Source: Lysobacter antibioticus (lineage in GTDB: Bacteria; Pseudomonadota; Gammaproteobacteria; Xanthomonadales; Xanthomonadaceae). Taken from it: a DNA stretch of 64,000 nucleotides. The DNA lies in contig NZ_JMTZ01000010.1 of assembly GCF_000731095.1 (NCBI RefSeq), forward strand, positions 1-64,000, written 5' to 3'. The notes beneath the pieces are model-generated. The model did no database searches and was not told the DNA's origin. It was given only the letters and a program-made list of their open reading frames with translations. This document shows positions 1 to 8,963 of the stretch, piece after piece (position 1 is the first letter of the stretch; every line of letters begins with the position of its first letter). Made by a program: the position numbers and the translations under genes.

Positions 1-56
<56 letters not shown>

Positions 57-100
57 CCGCTGAAGCGTATGCGCCCATCGCGACCGACGACGGGCGCGGA

Positions 101-290
101 ATGTATGCGGTCGCGGCTCGCGCCGCTCCTACCCAGGAGCCCGAGCTGCGGGAAGTGACGGCGCGAGATGAGGGCGGTGCGGTTGCGGCTCATGACCGAA
201 GGAAATCCAGTAGGACGCCGCTCCTACAGAAGCCGAGCGCGAGCCCGAGCGAGTCGGTACGAGCTTGCGCGGATCCAGCGCGAGGCCGCG
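101..290. repeat. Interspersed GC-rich hairpin repeat fragments
   Basis: Positions 107-135 carry GCGGTCGCGGCTCGCGCCGC followed by TCCTACCCA. Positions 178-230 carry a second variant that includes the GACCGAAGGAAATCC block. Both match, in one orientation or the other, the two longer copies at 42081-42205 and 42326-42467. No gene is supported between 1 and 294. I interpret the stretch as copies of a REP-like family interspersed in this genome. Confidence 0.7.
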
Positions 291-294
291 CCGA

Positions 295-945
295 TCAAAG
301 CGCAAAGCGCAGATACCGGCCCTTGGACGTCTGCGAATTACGCAAGTCGATCCGCGCCTGCAATCCTTCGAGCCGCTGCGTACGCGGCAACAGATAGGCG
401 TGCTGGAAGCGGAACGGGCGGCCCGGCAGGGCGATGATCGATTTGTATTGCGCGTCGTAACCGCTGCCGCAGGTGTTCGGCAGCTTGGCGCCGCTCAGCC
501 GCGGCAGGCCGGTCGGATTCGCGTCCCACAAGCGGCCCTGCGCATCGGACACCTGGCCCTTGCACAGGTCCAGGGCCTTGGCCTGGGTGCCGGAATCGGC
601 GATCACTTCGAATTGCAGCAGCAAGACTCCGGCGTCCTTGCGCAAGGGTCCGCCGATGCGAGGGTCGCGCGGGGCCAGGGCTTCGGCCGAGACCAGGCGC
701 CAACGCGCGCCTTCGTACTGCGCCCACTCGCCCTTGGGCACGTCGATGGCGTGCGAGGGATGACGGTTCTGGTAGGCCTGCAAGGCCTCGCGGTAGGGCG
801 CATAGATCGCCCAGGCGCCGAACACCAGGGTGCCCAGCAGCCACAGTGCGTTGCGCCGCCACCAACCGGCCGGAGCCGTGCGGGCGGTGTCGAGCTCGGA
901 AGGTTCGGGCGTCATCGGCGCGGAACTTATGGGCGTGGAACTCAT
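295..945 (-). CDS. Membrane-anchored hypothetical protein, third gene of a three-gene operon
   Basis: A protein of 216 aa of unknown function. After a short Ser/Thr/Pro-rich N-terminus there is one membrane segment (about residues 31-48, ALWLLGTLVFGAWAIYAPY), so most of the protein is predicted to be periplasmic. Two cysteines in the second half (DLCKGQ and NTCGSG) could form a disulfide. The start ATG overlaps the stop of the upstream gene in an ATGA arrangement, which argues for translational coupling and fixes the start. The three genes of this operon share a plan (short N-terminus, one membrane helix, 150-180 aa exported domain) and may act as one complex. This is inferred from architecture only, since I recognise no family. 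Confidence 0.75.
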   Translation of the reverse strand: MSSTPISSAPMTPEPSELDTARTAPAGWWRRNALWLLGTLVFGAWAIYAPYREALQAYQNRHPSHAIDVPKGEWAQYEGARWRLVSAEALAPRDPRIGGPLRKDAGVLLLQFEVIADSGTQAKALDLCKGQVSDAQGRLWDANPTGLPRLSGAKLPNTCGSGYDAQYKSIIALPGRPFRFQHAYLLPRTQRLEGLQARIDLRNSQTSKGRYLRFAL

Positions 946-1574
946 GGGCGCAGGTCCAGTACCGGCTTGGCTTCGGCCATCAGCTTGCGCGCGCGCGCCG
1001 CATCGATGCCCAGGTCGACGTCGACCAGGCTGTCGCCGCCGCGCGGCAGGCCGTTGCCCCAGTAGAACTGCAGATGGGCGCCCTGCAGACGGTCGGCCGG
1101 CACTTCGAAGAACCAGGCGCCGCTTTCCGGCAGGCCGGGGACGACCACGCGCTCGCGCAGGTTGAGGCCTTTGAGTTTCGGCCGGTCCTGGCTGGAGGCG
1201 ACATAGGTCAGGCCGTCGCGGGTGAGCAGTTGCGCGCCGACGTAGCCGCTCTGGTCGCGTGCTTCGACTTTGGCGACCACCGACAGCCACACCCCGGGGG
1301 TGCGCAGCAGATAGTCCTCGGGATGGCTGTAGTCGCCCTTGAGCAGATAGGCGTGCGCGGCCTTGAAGCCGGTGACGTCGACGGCGAAGTTGCGGCCTTC
1401 GACCCGGCCCAGGCCTTGCGCGTGCTGCACCAAGGGCGTGTCGCGCTGTTCGTAGCTGGACTCGCCCTTGCGCAAGGCGACCACCGCGATCAGAGCCAGG
1501 AGAATCCACAGGGCGTCGCGCCAGCGCCAGCGCGGCAGGCGCCAGGCGGTGCGGGCGGCGGCGGGCGCGCTCAC
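942..1574 (-). CDS. Membrane-anchored hypothetical protein, second gene of the operon
   Basis: A protein of 210 aa of unknown function, started at a GTG that overlaps the preceding stop codon (GTGA); it overlaps the next gene as ATGA. One membrane helix lies at about residues 18-35 (ALWILLALIAVVALRKG). The remainder is predicted to be periplasmic and is rich in beta-type sequence, with the motif YWGNGLPRGGD near the C-terminus. Codon usage matches its neighbours. Both junctions overlap, so the three proteins are very likely made in fixed ratio. No enzymatic motif is visible. Confidence 0.72.
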   Translation of the reverse strand: MSAPAAARTAWRLPRWRWRDALWILLALIAVVALRKGESSYEQRDTPLVQHAQGLGRVEGRNFAVDVTGFKAAHAYLLKGDYSHPEDYLLRTPGVWLSVVAKVEARDQSGYVGAQLLTRDGLTYVASSQDRPKLKGLNLRERVVVPGLPESGAWFFEVPADRLQGAHLQFYWGNGLPRGGDSLVDVDLGIDAARARKLMAEAKPVLDLRP

Positions 1575-2185
1575 GGCGCCACCGCCCGGTCGCGCAGGTC
1601 CTGCACGGCCATCGCGTACTTGGCGGCGGGCTTGCCCTGGACCCAGGCGCCTTCGTCGTTGAGATAGGCCTTGGCCTTGTAGGCGCGAGCGAATACGCCG
1701 AAGGTCGCTTGCGGCGTGTAGACGTAATTCTTCGGCAAGGTCCAGACCAGGTCGATGCGTTGCTTGAGGCGCGGATGCAGGTCGCCGGCGACGGAGTGGT
1801 CGTCGGACCTCATCAGCAGGTCGGACTGGATCGGTTCGCGCTTGCTCGACACCAGGATCAGGTCCTGCTGCGGATAGCCGAACGCGCTGAAGCTGCGCGG
1901 CGTGCGGTTTTCGACCTCGACCTGCAGCACCAGGTAGGACTTCGGGTTGAAGGCATCGATGCGGCCGCCGGGCTTGTAGCGCGCGACCCAGGCCCGCAGC
2001 GGCGTCACCGCGAGGGCGCCGCCCTGGTAGCGATGGCCGGCCTTGTACTCCGGCAAGGGCTTGCTCTTGGCCTGGCCGAAGCCGCCGAGTGCGGCGGTGG
2101 CGACGACGGCGACGAGCGCCACCGCCGCAGCGCCCTGCCACCAGGGGTTGCGTGCCGTCTGGACCAGTTCGTCCTTGTTCGCCAT
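1571..2185 (-). CDS. Membrane-anchored hypothetical protein, first gene of the operon
   Basis: A protein of 204 aa and the first gene of the minus-strand trio. The N-terminus (MANKDELVQTARNPWWQG) precedes a membrane helix at about residues 19-37 (AAAVALVAVVATAALGGFG). The exported part contains a beta-rich stretch around YLVLQVEVENRTPRSFSAFG that resembles the protein-protein interaction folds of periplasmic domains; this is only an impression. The ATG start agrees with the end of coding bias. The promoter should lie in 2186-2299. Function unknown. Confidence 0.75.
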   Translation of the reverse strand: MANKDELVQTARNPWWQGAAAVALVAVVATAALGGFGQAKSKPLPEYKAGHRYQGGALAVTPLRAWVARYKPGGRIDAFNPKSYLVLQVEVENRTPRSFSAFGYPQQDLILVSSKREPIQSDLLMRSDDHSVAGDLHPRLKQRIDLVWTLPKNYVYTPQATFGVFARAYKAKAYLNDEGAWVQGKPAAKYAMAVQDLRDRAVAP

Positions 2186-2299
2186 GCCGCTGTCTGCCGA
2201 TCGAGTGGCGGCACCCTATCACAGCGTGAAGGCCGCGCCGCGCGCGGAAATCTCAATACCGGATGCGGCGGCCGCGCGACGCCGGGCCGCGCTTGCGGC

Positions 2300-2509
2300 T
2301 CAGGCCGGTTCGTCGGGAATCAGGGCGCTTTCGAGGCGGGCGATACAGTCCTTGAGCCAGAGCTTGCGCTTCTTCAGGCGCTTGACCGTAAGTTCGTCGG
2401 CCTGCGGGTCCAGGCCCAGGCGGTCGATGGCCGCGTTCAGATCGCGATGTTCCAGGCGCAGCTCGGCGAGCTGGCGGGCGGTCTCGGCGGGATCGGCGCT
2501 TCCGGTCAT
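2300..2509 (-). CDS. YdcH-like (DUF465) small coiled-coil protein
   Basis: A small protein of 69 aa (71 aa if the ATG six bases upstream is used). It is almost wholly helical and charged. It carries the family signature of LxxEHRDLxxAI near the start and LTVKRLKKRKLWLKD in the second half, as in YdcH/DUF465 proteins. These are soluble two-helix coiled coils whose molecular function is not well established. The gene stands alone, divergent from ttcA with about 100 bp between them. Confidence 0.85.
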   Translation of the reverse strand: MTGSADPAETARQLAELRLEHRDLNAAIDRLGLDPQADELTVKRLKKRKLWLKDCIARLESALIPDEPA

Positions 2510-2608
2510 GCGCATCAGCTTAGCGCGCCGCCACGACCAACGTCATCGGCCCCCTCGATCGGCGCGCGGGCGGTGTTCACCGACCCGTAGCGTAGAATTG
2601 GCGCCCTC

Positions 2609-3514
2609 ATGAGCATCGTCCTGCCCCTCGCCGAACCGACCCGTCCCGTCCGCGCCGAGACCCGCCGCGGCAGCGACGGCGAACGCCTCGCCACCCGCCT
2701 ACGCCATCAGGTCGGCCGGGCGATCGCCGATTTCGGCATGATCGAAGAGGGCGACAAGGTCATGGTCTGTCTGTCCGGCGGCAAGGACAGCTACACCCTG
2801 CTCGACGTTCTGCTGCAGTTGCAGAAGAAGGCGCCGGTGAAGTTCGAGCTGGTCGCGGTGAACCTGGACCAGAAGCAGCCCGACTTTCCCGAGCACGTGC
2901 TGCCGGCCTACCTCGAATCGATCGGGGTGCCCTACAAGATCCTCGAGCAGGACACCTATTCGGTGGTGACCCGGGTCGTGCCCGAGGGCAAGACCATGTG
3001 TTCGCTGTGCTCGCGCCTGCGGCGCGGCGCGCTCTACACCTATGCCGAGGAACAGGGCTTCACCAAGATCGCCCTGGGCCACCACCGCGACGACCTGGTG
3101 GCGACCTTCTTCCTCAACCTGTTCTTCCACGCCAAGCTCAGCGGCATGCCGCCCAAGCTGCTGTCCGACGACGGCAAGCACGTGGTGATCCGGCCGCTGG
3201 CCTACGTGCGCGAGGACGACATCGTCGACTACGCCGCGATCAAGGGCTTCCCGATCATTCCCTGCAACCTGTGCGGCTCGCAGGAGAACCTGCAGCGCAA
3301 GCAGGTCAAGCGGATGATGGACGCCTGGGAACGCGAGACGCCCGGCCGCATCGAGACCATCTCGCGCGCGCTCGGCGACATCCGCCCCTCGCAGTTGAGC
3401 GATCCGAAATTGTTCGATTTCCTCGGCCTGGGACAGGCCGGCGGCGTGCCGGCCGCCGACGCGCCGGTGTGGCTGGACGCAACGATTGATACCAACGACG
3501 CGCAGACTGGATGA
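2609..3514 (+). CDS. ttcA: tRNA 2-thiocytidine(32) synthetase TtcA
   Basis: A protein of 301 aa. TtcA is a cytoplasmic iron-sulfur enzyme that uses ATP to activate C32 of certain tRNAs for thiolation. The PP-loop SGGKDS is at residues 56-61. The cluster-binding cysteines are visible as CSLC (131-134) and CNLC (219-222). The catalytic GHHRDD block and the length agree with the family. The N-terminal 25 residues are variable and a little long, but the ATG at 2609 follows the promoter-like TAGAATTGG and is the only reasonable start. It appears to be transcribed alone, with rdgC following 128 bp later behind a REP-like hairpin. Confidence 0.96.
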   Translation: MSIVLPLAEPTRPVRAETRRGSDGERLATRLRHQVGRAIADFGMIEEGDKVMVCLSGGKDSYTLLDVLLQLQKKAPVKFELVAVNLDQKQPDFPEHVLPAYLESIGVPYKILEQDTYSVVTRVVPEGKTMCSLCSRLRRGALYTYAEEQGFTKIALGHHRDDLVATFFLNLFFHAKLSGMPPKLLSDDGKHVVIRPLAYVREDDIVDYAAIKGFPIIPCNLCGSQENLQRKQVKRMMDAWERETPGRIETISRALGDIRPSQLSDPKLFDFLGLGQAGGVPAADAPVWLDATIDTNDAQTG

Positions 3515-3571
3515 GGCGTCGTTTCTTCGGCCCCGCCTCAGGGGCTTCATCGCGATATGACTCTGAAGTTT

Positions 3572-3602
3572 CCGGATTCCCGCTTTTGCGGGAATGACGA
3601 GC
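3572..3602. repeat. REP-like hairpin (GGATTCCCGC...GCGGGAATGACG)
   Basis: An inverted repeat with arms ATTCCCGC and GCGGGAAT around TTTT, in the gap between ttcA and rdgC. The motif CGTCATTCCCGCAAAAGCGGGAAT is a very common dispersed element in xanthomonads and related bacteria; that generality comes from background knowledge, and only the one hairpin is seen here. It may double as a transcript-end hairpin for ttcA. Confidence 0.65.
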
Positions 3603-3642
3603 CAGAGCATTCGACTCCATTCCTCTCCAATTCGGTCCTTCG

Positions 3643-4554
3643 ATGTTCTTTCGCAATCTGACCTTCTTCCGCTTTCCCACCACCCACAAACTCGACGAAC
3701 TGGATAAAGGCCTGGAAGAGTGCAGGCTCAAGCCGGTCGGTCCGCTCGAACTGTCCTCGCGCGGTTTCATCTCGCCGTTCGGCCGCGACGCCGAGGACGC
3801 GATGATGAGCAACCGCATCGGCGACGCGATCTGGCTGACCTCGGGCGGCGAAGACCGTCTGCTGCCGGGTTCGGTGATCAACGACATGCTGGCCAAGAAG
3901 CTCGCCGAAATCGAGCAGAAGGAAGGCCGCAAGCCCGGCGGCCGCACCCGCAAGCGCCTCAAGGACGAGTTGATCGTCGACCTGATGCCGCGCGCCTTCA
4001 TCAAGCCCAGCCGCACCGACGCGATGATCGATCTCGAACACGGCCTGGTCATCGTCGACACCTCCAGCCGCAAGACCGGCGAGAACGTGATCAGCGAGAT
4101 CCGCCGCGCCATCGGCAGCTTCCCGGCCCTGCCGTTGAACGCCGAGATCGCCCCGCGTTCGATCCTGACCGGCTGGGTCGCCGGCGAGGAATTGCCCGAC
4201 GGCATCAGCCTGGGCGACGAGTGCGAGCTGCGCGACCCGGTCGACCAGGGCGCGGTGGTCAAGTGCCAACGCCAGGAGCTGGAGAGCGACGAGATCGCCA
4301 AGCACCTGGAAACCGGCAAGCAGGTCACCCGTCTGGCGCTGACCCTGGACGATCATGTGTCGTTCGTGATCGGCGAGGACCTGGTGGTGCGCAAGTTCAA
4401 GCTGCTCGACGGCGCCGTGGACCAGCTCGAACACAGCGAAGGCGACGGCCTGCGCGCCGAACTGGATGCGCGTTTTGCGCTGATGAGCGCGGAAGTGAAG
4501 CGTCTGTTCCGGGTGCTGGAATCGGCCCTGAAGCTGAGCAAGGTCGAGGCCTGA
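3643..4554 (+). CDS. rdgC: Recombination-associated protein RdgC
   Basis: A protein of 303 aa, the normal length for the family. RdgC is a nucleoid-associated, ring-shaped dimer that binds double-stranded DNA and restrains RecA activity. The sequence is colinear with RdgC throughout: the MFFRNLTFFRF start, the SRGFISPFGR region, and the conserved PRSILTGWVAGEELP and LGDECELRDP blocks. Downstream, the first strong hairpin is the REP-like element at 4578-4612. Confidence 0.96.
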   Translation: MFFRNLTFFRFPTTHKLDELDKGLEECRLKPVGPLELSSRGFISPFGRDAEDAMMSNRIGDAIWLTSGGEDRLLPGSVINDMLAKKLAEIEQKEGRKPGGRTRKRLKDELIVDLMPRAFIKPSRTDAMIDLEHGLVIVDTSSRKTGENVISEIRRAIGSFPALPLNAEIAPRSILTGWVAGEELPDGISLGDECELRDPVDQGAVVKCQRQELESDEIAKHLETGKQVTRLALTLDDHVSFVIGEDLVVRKFKLLDGAVDQLEHSEGDGLRAELDARFALMSAEVKRLFRVLESALKLSKVEA

Positions 4555-4577
4555 TCCACGCCGGCTTTCGCACCACA

Positions 4578-4612
4578 ACCCTCTCCCGCTTGGCGGGAGG
4601 GGGTAAGGGCAT
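4578..4612. repeat. CCCTCTCCCGC...GCGGGAGGGGG dispersed hairpin
   Basis: An imperfect inverted repeat (CCCTCTCCCGC, short loop, GCGGGAGGGGG) followed by TAAGGGC. A sister copy lies at 15306-15345 between glyQ and glyS, and a degraded one near 36310-36400. This is a typical interspersed xanthomonad element located just after stop codons. Confidence 0.65.
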
Positions 4613-4763
4613 CGAGTCGCACGCAAAGCGTTTCCGAGGAACTCGATGGTCGAGCGAGCCGCCTCTTCGAAGGTCCTGATACGTCGTCATTGAAGTTTCA
4701 CTGCGCCGCCGCATCGTCGCAGCGTCCGTGGCGTTATGCTTCGCCCATGGCGGTCCCCCACCC

Positions 4764-5558
4764 ATGACGAGCCTCCTGCGCCTGCTGACCGGCAAGCCGC
4801 AAGCCGCCTCGCGCACGGTCTCGCGCGAAACCCTCGCGATCGACCTCGGCAACGGCCGCGTGGTCGAGGTCTTGCGGGTGCGCGATCCGCGGGCGCGCCG
4901 GATCAAGCTCAGCGTCGATGAACGCGGCCCGCGCCTGACCCTGCCGATGCGCGCCAGCGAGATCGCCGGCCAGCGTTTCGTGATCGAACACGGCGACTGG
5001 CTGCTGGCCCAGATCGCCCAGGCCGACAGCGACGCGGCCCGTCTGCAGCCGCACGTCAGCGCGAGCATCCCCCTGCGCGGCGCGGACCTGCCGGTGCGCT
5101 GGCAGGTCGCGCGCTACCTGCGTCTGCAACTCAACGAAGACACGCTCGACATCGCCGCGCCCGAGGCGGTCAACGCAGCCGCGTTGCAGCGCGCGCTGCG
5201 CGATTTTTACGAAGGCCAGGCCCGCGCCGACGTCGGCCGCTGGCTGCCGAAGTACCTGCCCGGCCTGCCGCGCGCGCCGTCGCGGTTGCGCTATCGGGTG
5301 ATGTCCTCGCAATGGGGGTCGCTCGCGCCCGACGGCGCGCTGACCTTGGACCTGTCGCTGGTGTTGGCGCCGCCGCCGGCGTTCGAGTACGTGCTGGTGC
5401 ACGAGCTCTGCCATCTGATCCACGCCGACCACTCGCGGGCGTTTTGGCGCGAAGTCGAGGCGCGCTGCCCCGATTGGCGCGATCAGCGCGAGTATTTCCG
5501 CGCCTCCGGCCGCAGCCTCAAGGCCGGCCTGCGCCGCTTGATCGCTGCCGACGCATAA
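4764..5558 (+). CDS. YgjP-type (DUF45/M48-like) metallopeptidase
   Basis: A protein of 264 aa. The C-terminal zinc-binding motif HELCH is at about residues 213-217, followed by HADHSRAFW with the likely third ligand, then the YF...R tail usual for this family. The N-terminal half is the DUF45 region (VLRVRDPRARRIKLSVDERG). Members are predicted zinc metallopeptidases; in several bacteria they accompany restriction or repair genes, but here the neighbours are rdgC and hemH. An in-frame ATG 36 bases upstream would add 12 residues. I prefer 4764 because MTSLLRLL is a cleaner start. Confidence 0.85.
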   Translation: MTSLLRLLTGKPQAASRTVSRETLAIDLGNGRVVEVLRVRDPRARRIKLSVDERGPRLTLPMRASEIAGQRFVIEHGDWLLAQIAQADSDAARLQPHVSASIPLRGADLPVRWQVARYLRLQLNEDTLDIAAPEAVNAAALQRALRDFYEGQARADVGRWLPKYLPGLPRAPSRLRYRVMSSQWGSLAPDGALTLDLSLVLAPPPAFEYVLVHELCHLIHADHSRAFWREVEARCPDWRDQREYFRASGRSLKAGLRRLIAADA

Positions 5559-5591
5559 ACCAGCGCTCAGCCGGCTGCCCGATCGGCGCGC

Positions 5592-6458
5592 TTAACCGGC
5601 GAGGAAGGCGCGGAACAGTTCGCCGACGTCGCGCGGCTGCTCCATGTGCAGGTGATGGGTTCCGGCCAACACGTGCATCTCGCCGCGCGGCAGCAGGGTC
5701 GCGCGTTCGCGGCGCAGCTCGTCGGGCATATAGGGCTGGGCCGGGTCGGCCCAAACCATGCAGGTCGGGCTTTCGATCGCCGCGATCAGCGAGCGCATCT
5801 GCGCCTCGCTCATGCGCATCGCCGTGGTCAGGGTCAGGCGGGGATCGCTGCGCCAGACGAAACCGCCCTGGCTTTCGTCGCTGCGTACCGGCGCCACGCC
5901 GCGTTCGACCAGCAGGCGCGCGACCGGTTCGCTGAGGCTGTTGGCGGTCATGCGCGCGCGCACCGCGGTGGCGATGTCGCCGAACACGCGCAACTGTTTG
6001 CCGACCAGCGCGGCCTGGCCGGCGAAGGCCTCGCGCAGGCGCGCGGCGACGCGGTCTTCGGGTTCGGCCAGCGAGCCCAGGGCTTCGATCAGCAACAGTC
6101 GGTCGACCCGCTGCGGCGTGGCCGCGGCGACGACGCTGGCGGTGGCGCCGCCGAGCGAATGGCCGAGCACATGGAAGCGATCCCAGCCCAAGGCGTCGGC
6201 GACTGCGAGCGCGGCGCGCGCGGCGGTGATCAAGGTGTAGTCGGCGGCCGGCGGCAGATGCGCGCTGGCGCCGTGGCCCGGCAAGTCCGGGGCGACCAGG
6301 TCGAAGCCCTCGAACCAGGGCGCGATCGGCACGAAGCTGGCGGCGTTGTCGAGCCAACCGTGCAGGGCGAGCAGGCGCGGCGCGCCGATCTGGCCGTTGC
6401 GCAGGCCGGCCAGGCGGCCGAACACGCTGTCGACGGCGAATTCCTGCAGCGCCGTCAT
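5592..6458 (-). CDS. Alpha/beta hydrolase
   Basis: A protein of 288 aa with the alpha/beta-hydrolase fold. The oxyanion-hole HG is at residues 33-34, the DLPGHGAS loop at about 58-65, and the nucleophile elbow GHSLGG has Ser101. A C-terminal HHLHMEQP provides the catalytic His. It is soluble and has no signal peptide. The start ATG overlaps the hemH stop (TGA within CATCA on the minus strand), so it is translationally coupled to hemH. The substrate is not predictable; ester or lactone hydrolysis is typical. Confidence 0.88.
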   Translation of the reverse strand: MTALQEFAVDSVFGRLAGLRNGQIGAPRLLALHGWLDNAASFVPIAPWFEGFDLVAPDLPGHGASAHLPPAADYTLITAARAALAVADALGWDRFHVLGHSLGGATASVVAAATPQRVDRLLLIEALGSLAEPEDRVAARLREAFAGQAALVGKQLRVFGDIATAVRARMTANSLSEPVARLLVERGVAPVRSDESQGGFVWRSDPRLTLTTAMRMSEAQMRSLIAAIESPTCMVWADPAQPYMPDELRRERATLLPRGEMHVLAGTHHLHMEQPRDVGELFRAFLAG

Positions 6459-7456
6459 CGCTCCCAGGCTCCGAGCGCGCGCCGGGCGATGCCGGCCAGC
6501 AGCGCGGCATGCGTCGGCGACTCGTTGAGACAGGGGATATAGCGCAGCTCGCCGCCGTGTTCGGCGAAATCCTCGGCGAGCATCATCGCGACCTCTTCCA
6601 GGGTTTCCAGGCAGTCGACCGCGAAGCCGGGCGCGACCACGTCGACGCGCTTGATGCCGCGCGCCGCCAGCGCATCCAGGGTGCCGGCGGTGGATGGCTC
6701 CAGCCAGCGTTCGCGGCCGAAGCGCGATTGGTAAGTGAGCGTCCAGGCCGCATCGGGCAGGTGCAGGGCCCGGGCGATGGCGCGCGCGCTGGCTTCGCAC
6801 TGGCGGGCATAAGGGTCGCCGCCGTCGACGAAGCGTTGCGGCAGGCCGTGGAACGAGAACAGCAGGTGCTCGCCGGCGCCCTCGTTGGCGCGGTGGCGAT
6901 GGATCGAGTCGGCGATCGCCGCGACCCAGTCCGGATCGTCGTGATAATCGTCGACCAGACGCGTCGCCAGGCCTTCGGCACGGCCGAGCACGTCGCCGAC
7001 CGAGGCGGTGGTCGAGGTCGAGTACTGCGGATACAGCGGCAGGGCCAACACACGTCGCACGCCCTCGGCCTGCAGCCGTTGCAACAACTGCTTCCACGAC
7101 GGTTGGCCGTAGCGCATCGCATGCAGCACGCGCACCTCGGGCAGCTCGTGCTGAACGGCCTGGGCGAGGCGGCGCGTGTGCACGGCCAGCGGCGAGCCTT
7201 CCGGCAGCCAGACGCTGGCGTATTTGTTGGCGACCTTGCCACTGCGCAGGGGCAGGATGGCGAAATGCAGCAGCGGGCACCACAGCCAGCGGCTCATGTC
7301 GACCACGCGGCGGTCGTGCAGGAACTCGGACAGATAACGGCGCACCGCGCGCGTGTTCGGCGCCTCGGGCGTGCCGAGATTGACCAGGACCACGGCGGTG
7401 TCGGCGGTGGAGGGGGCGTCGCGGTCGGTGATGCTGGCGGTTGCGGGCATGGGCAT
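6455..7456 (-). CDS. hemH: Ferrochelatase HemH
   Basis: A protein of 333 aa that inserts ferrous iron into protoporphyrin IX, the last step of protoheme synthesis. Family blocks are visible in order: VVLVNLGTPEAP at the start, the LPLYPQYSTSTTASV block, LLFSFHGLPQR with the catalytic His, YQSRFGRERWLEP, and the FAVDCLETLEE block with the conserved acidic residues. The ATG at 7456 is preferred; one six bases downstream is also possible. It is first in a two-gene operon with the alpha/beta hydrolase. Confidence 0.96.
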   Translation of the reverse strand: MPMPATASITDRDAPSTADTAVVLVNLGTPEAPNTRAVRRYLSEFLHDRRVVDMSRWLWCPLLHFAILPLRSGKVANKYASVWLPEGSPLAVHTRRLAQAVQHELPEVRVLHAMRYGQPSWKQLLQRLQAEGVRRVLALPLYPQYSTSTTASVGDVLGRAEGLATRLVDDYHDDPDWVAAIADSIHRHRANEGAGEHLLFSFHGLPQRFVDGGDPYARQCEASARAIARALHLPDAAWTLTYQSRFGRERWLEPSTAGTLDALAARGIKRVDVVAPGFAVDCLETLEEVAMMLAEDFAEHGGELRYIPCLNESPTHAALLAGIARRALGAWER

Positions 7457-7690
7457 AGGATGACACCCGGCGCCCCGCCTGCGAAATCTCCGCGGGATCG
7501 AAGTTTTCGATGGCAGCGATAGGCGGGGGCGGATGAGGCGGCGAGACGCTGTGTCGCTCGAGCGTTCGTACGTGCGTGTCGCAGGTCCCGCGTCGGTGTG
7601 CGCCCGATCGGCGATCATGCCCGGAGGGAGCGACGCCACGCGCCCCTGGACCAGATATCCCGACCGCAGCCGTATCCTGGAGAAGCGCGC

Positions 7691-8689
7691 GTGAGCAAAG
7701 CCGTACTGAAGATTGCCGTACCGACGATAGCGGGGTTGATCCTGGGATCCAGCCTGCCCCTGGCCGCACAACAGATTCCCGACCGCGACTACCGCGCGCC
7801 GATCCTGGCGCCGACCTACGCCAAAGGCACCGGGCCGGTGGTGTGCCTGGACGAGGCCCACCATAACTTCCACACCCTCGACGGCCGCTATTGGTCGTTC
7901 GGCGAGCTGTTGCGCCGCGACGGCCATTCGGTGCGGCCGCTGCGCGGCAGGCTCGAGGCGGCGACGCTGGCGCCGTGCGCGATCGTGGTGATCGCCAATG
8001 CGCAGCCGAGCGATGCCGATTGGAACGACTACCCCAGCCCCACCCCGTCGGCCTTCAGCGACGCCGAGATCCGCGCGACCCGGCGTTGGGTCCAGCGCGG
8101 CGGCAAGCTGTGGCTGATCGCCGACCATATGCCGCTGGCGGGCGCGGCGGCGTCGTTGGCGCGGGCGTTCGGGGTCGAGTTCAGCGACGGCTTCGCGATG
8201 CCGGGCTTCGACGCCGATCCGCAGCGGCGTGCGGCGATCTTCAAACAGCCGACGCTGTTCCGGCGCAGCGACGGCACCCTCGTCGCGCATGCCGTACTGC
8301 GCGGTCGTCGCAGCGGCGAAACGGTGACCCAGGTGCGCAGTTTCACCGGCCAGGCCTTCCGCTTGCCGGATGGCGCCGAGCCGGTGCTGGCGCTGCCGTC
8401 GGGCTATGTCTCGCTGCAACCGCTCAAGCCCTGGCAATTCCATGCCGATACGCCGCAGATTCCGGTCGCGGGCTGGTCGCAGGGCGCGGTATTGCGGGTG
8501 GGGGCAGGACGCGCTGCGTTCTTCGGCGAGGCGGCGATGTTCACCACGCAGCTGCAAGGTCCGGATAAGCGCCCGATGGGCATGAATGCGCCCGGGGCGG
8601 AGCAGAATTTCCAGCTCGCCTTGAACGTAGCGCATTGGCTGTCGGGCCGGCTCGACGCCGACGCGCCCTCGCCGAAGCCGGCGCGATAA
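7691..8689 (+). CDS. Secreted DUF4350-like protein
   Basis: A protein of 332 aa begun at a GTG preceded by the CTGGAGAAG ribosome-binding site. The N-terminus KAVLKIAVPTIAGLILGSSLPLAAQQ is a Sec signal peptide, probably cut after ALAAQ or LAA. The mature part resembles DUF4350/GATase-like exported proteins: VVCLDEAHHNFHTL, then GRYWSFGELLRRDGHSV, RRWVQRGGKLWLIADHMP and a late FFGEAAMFTTQL block. This fold usually lacks peptidase residues and may bind a ligand. It is divergent from hemH. The family assignment is moderate, the signal peptide strong. Confidence 0.7.
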   Translation: MSKAVLKIAVPTIAGLILGSSLPLAAQQIPDRDYRAPILAPTYAKGTGPVVCLDEAHHNFHTLDGRYWSFGELLRRDGHSVRPLRGRLEAATLAPCAIVVIANAQPSDADWNDYPSPTPSAFSDAEIRATRRWVQRGGKLWLIADHMPLAGAAASLARAFGVEFSDGFAMPGFDADPQRRAAIFKQPTLFRRSDGTLVAHAVLRGRRSGETVTQVRSFTGQAFRLPDGAEPVLALPSGYVSLQPLKPWQFHADTPQIPVAGWSQGAVLRVGAGRAAFFGEAAMFTTQLQGPDKRPMGMNAPGAEQNFQLALNVAHWLSGRLDADAPSPKPAR

Positions 8690-8913
8690 GCGCGCGGCCG
8701 CATTGCGCCGGTTCGCGCAGTGCGGCCGCGAGCCGGTCGCCCTTCAGCCGCGATTCGGCGAAGATTCATCGCCGAATCGCTAGCCTCGCAAAAGGCTCGT
8801 TCCTGCGATCGGGCCCGTTACGATGAACGTGCCCGCTGCGCGTTCGCGACCTGCCGAACCGGCGCTGTCGAGCCGGTGCAGCGTCGATGCGACGTACCGT
8901 CGAGCGCGCCGAG

Positions 8914-8934
8914 CATGTTCTACTTCCGAACATG
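8914..8934. promoter_or_regulatory. Inverted repeat CATGTTC-N7-GAACATG before the SYLF gene
   Basis: A perfect 7-bp inverted repeat with a 7-nt spacer, centred about 40 bp upstream of the ATG at 8964. The geometry suits a dimeric regulator. It lies inside the leader of the SYLF-domain gene. No T-run follows, so it is unlikely to be a terminator. Confidence 0.45.
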
Positions 8935-8963
8935 TCTGTTTCCGCCGTCCGCCGGAGTCCCCC

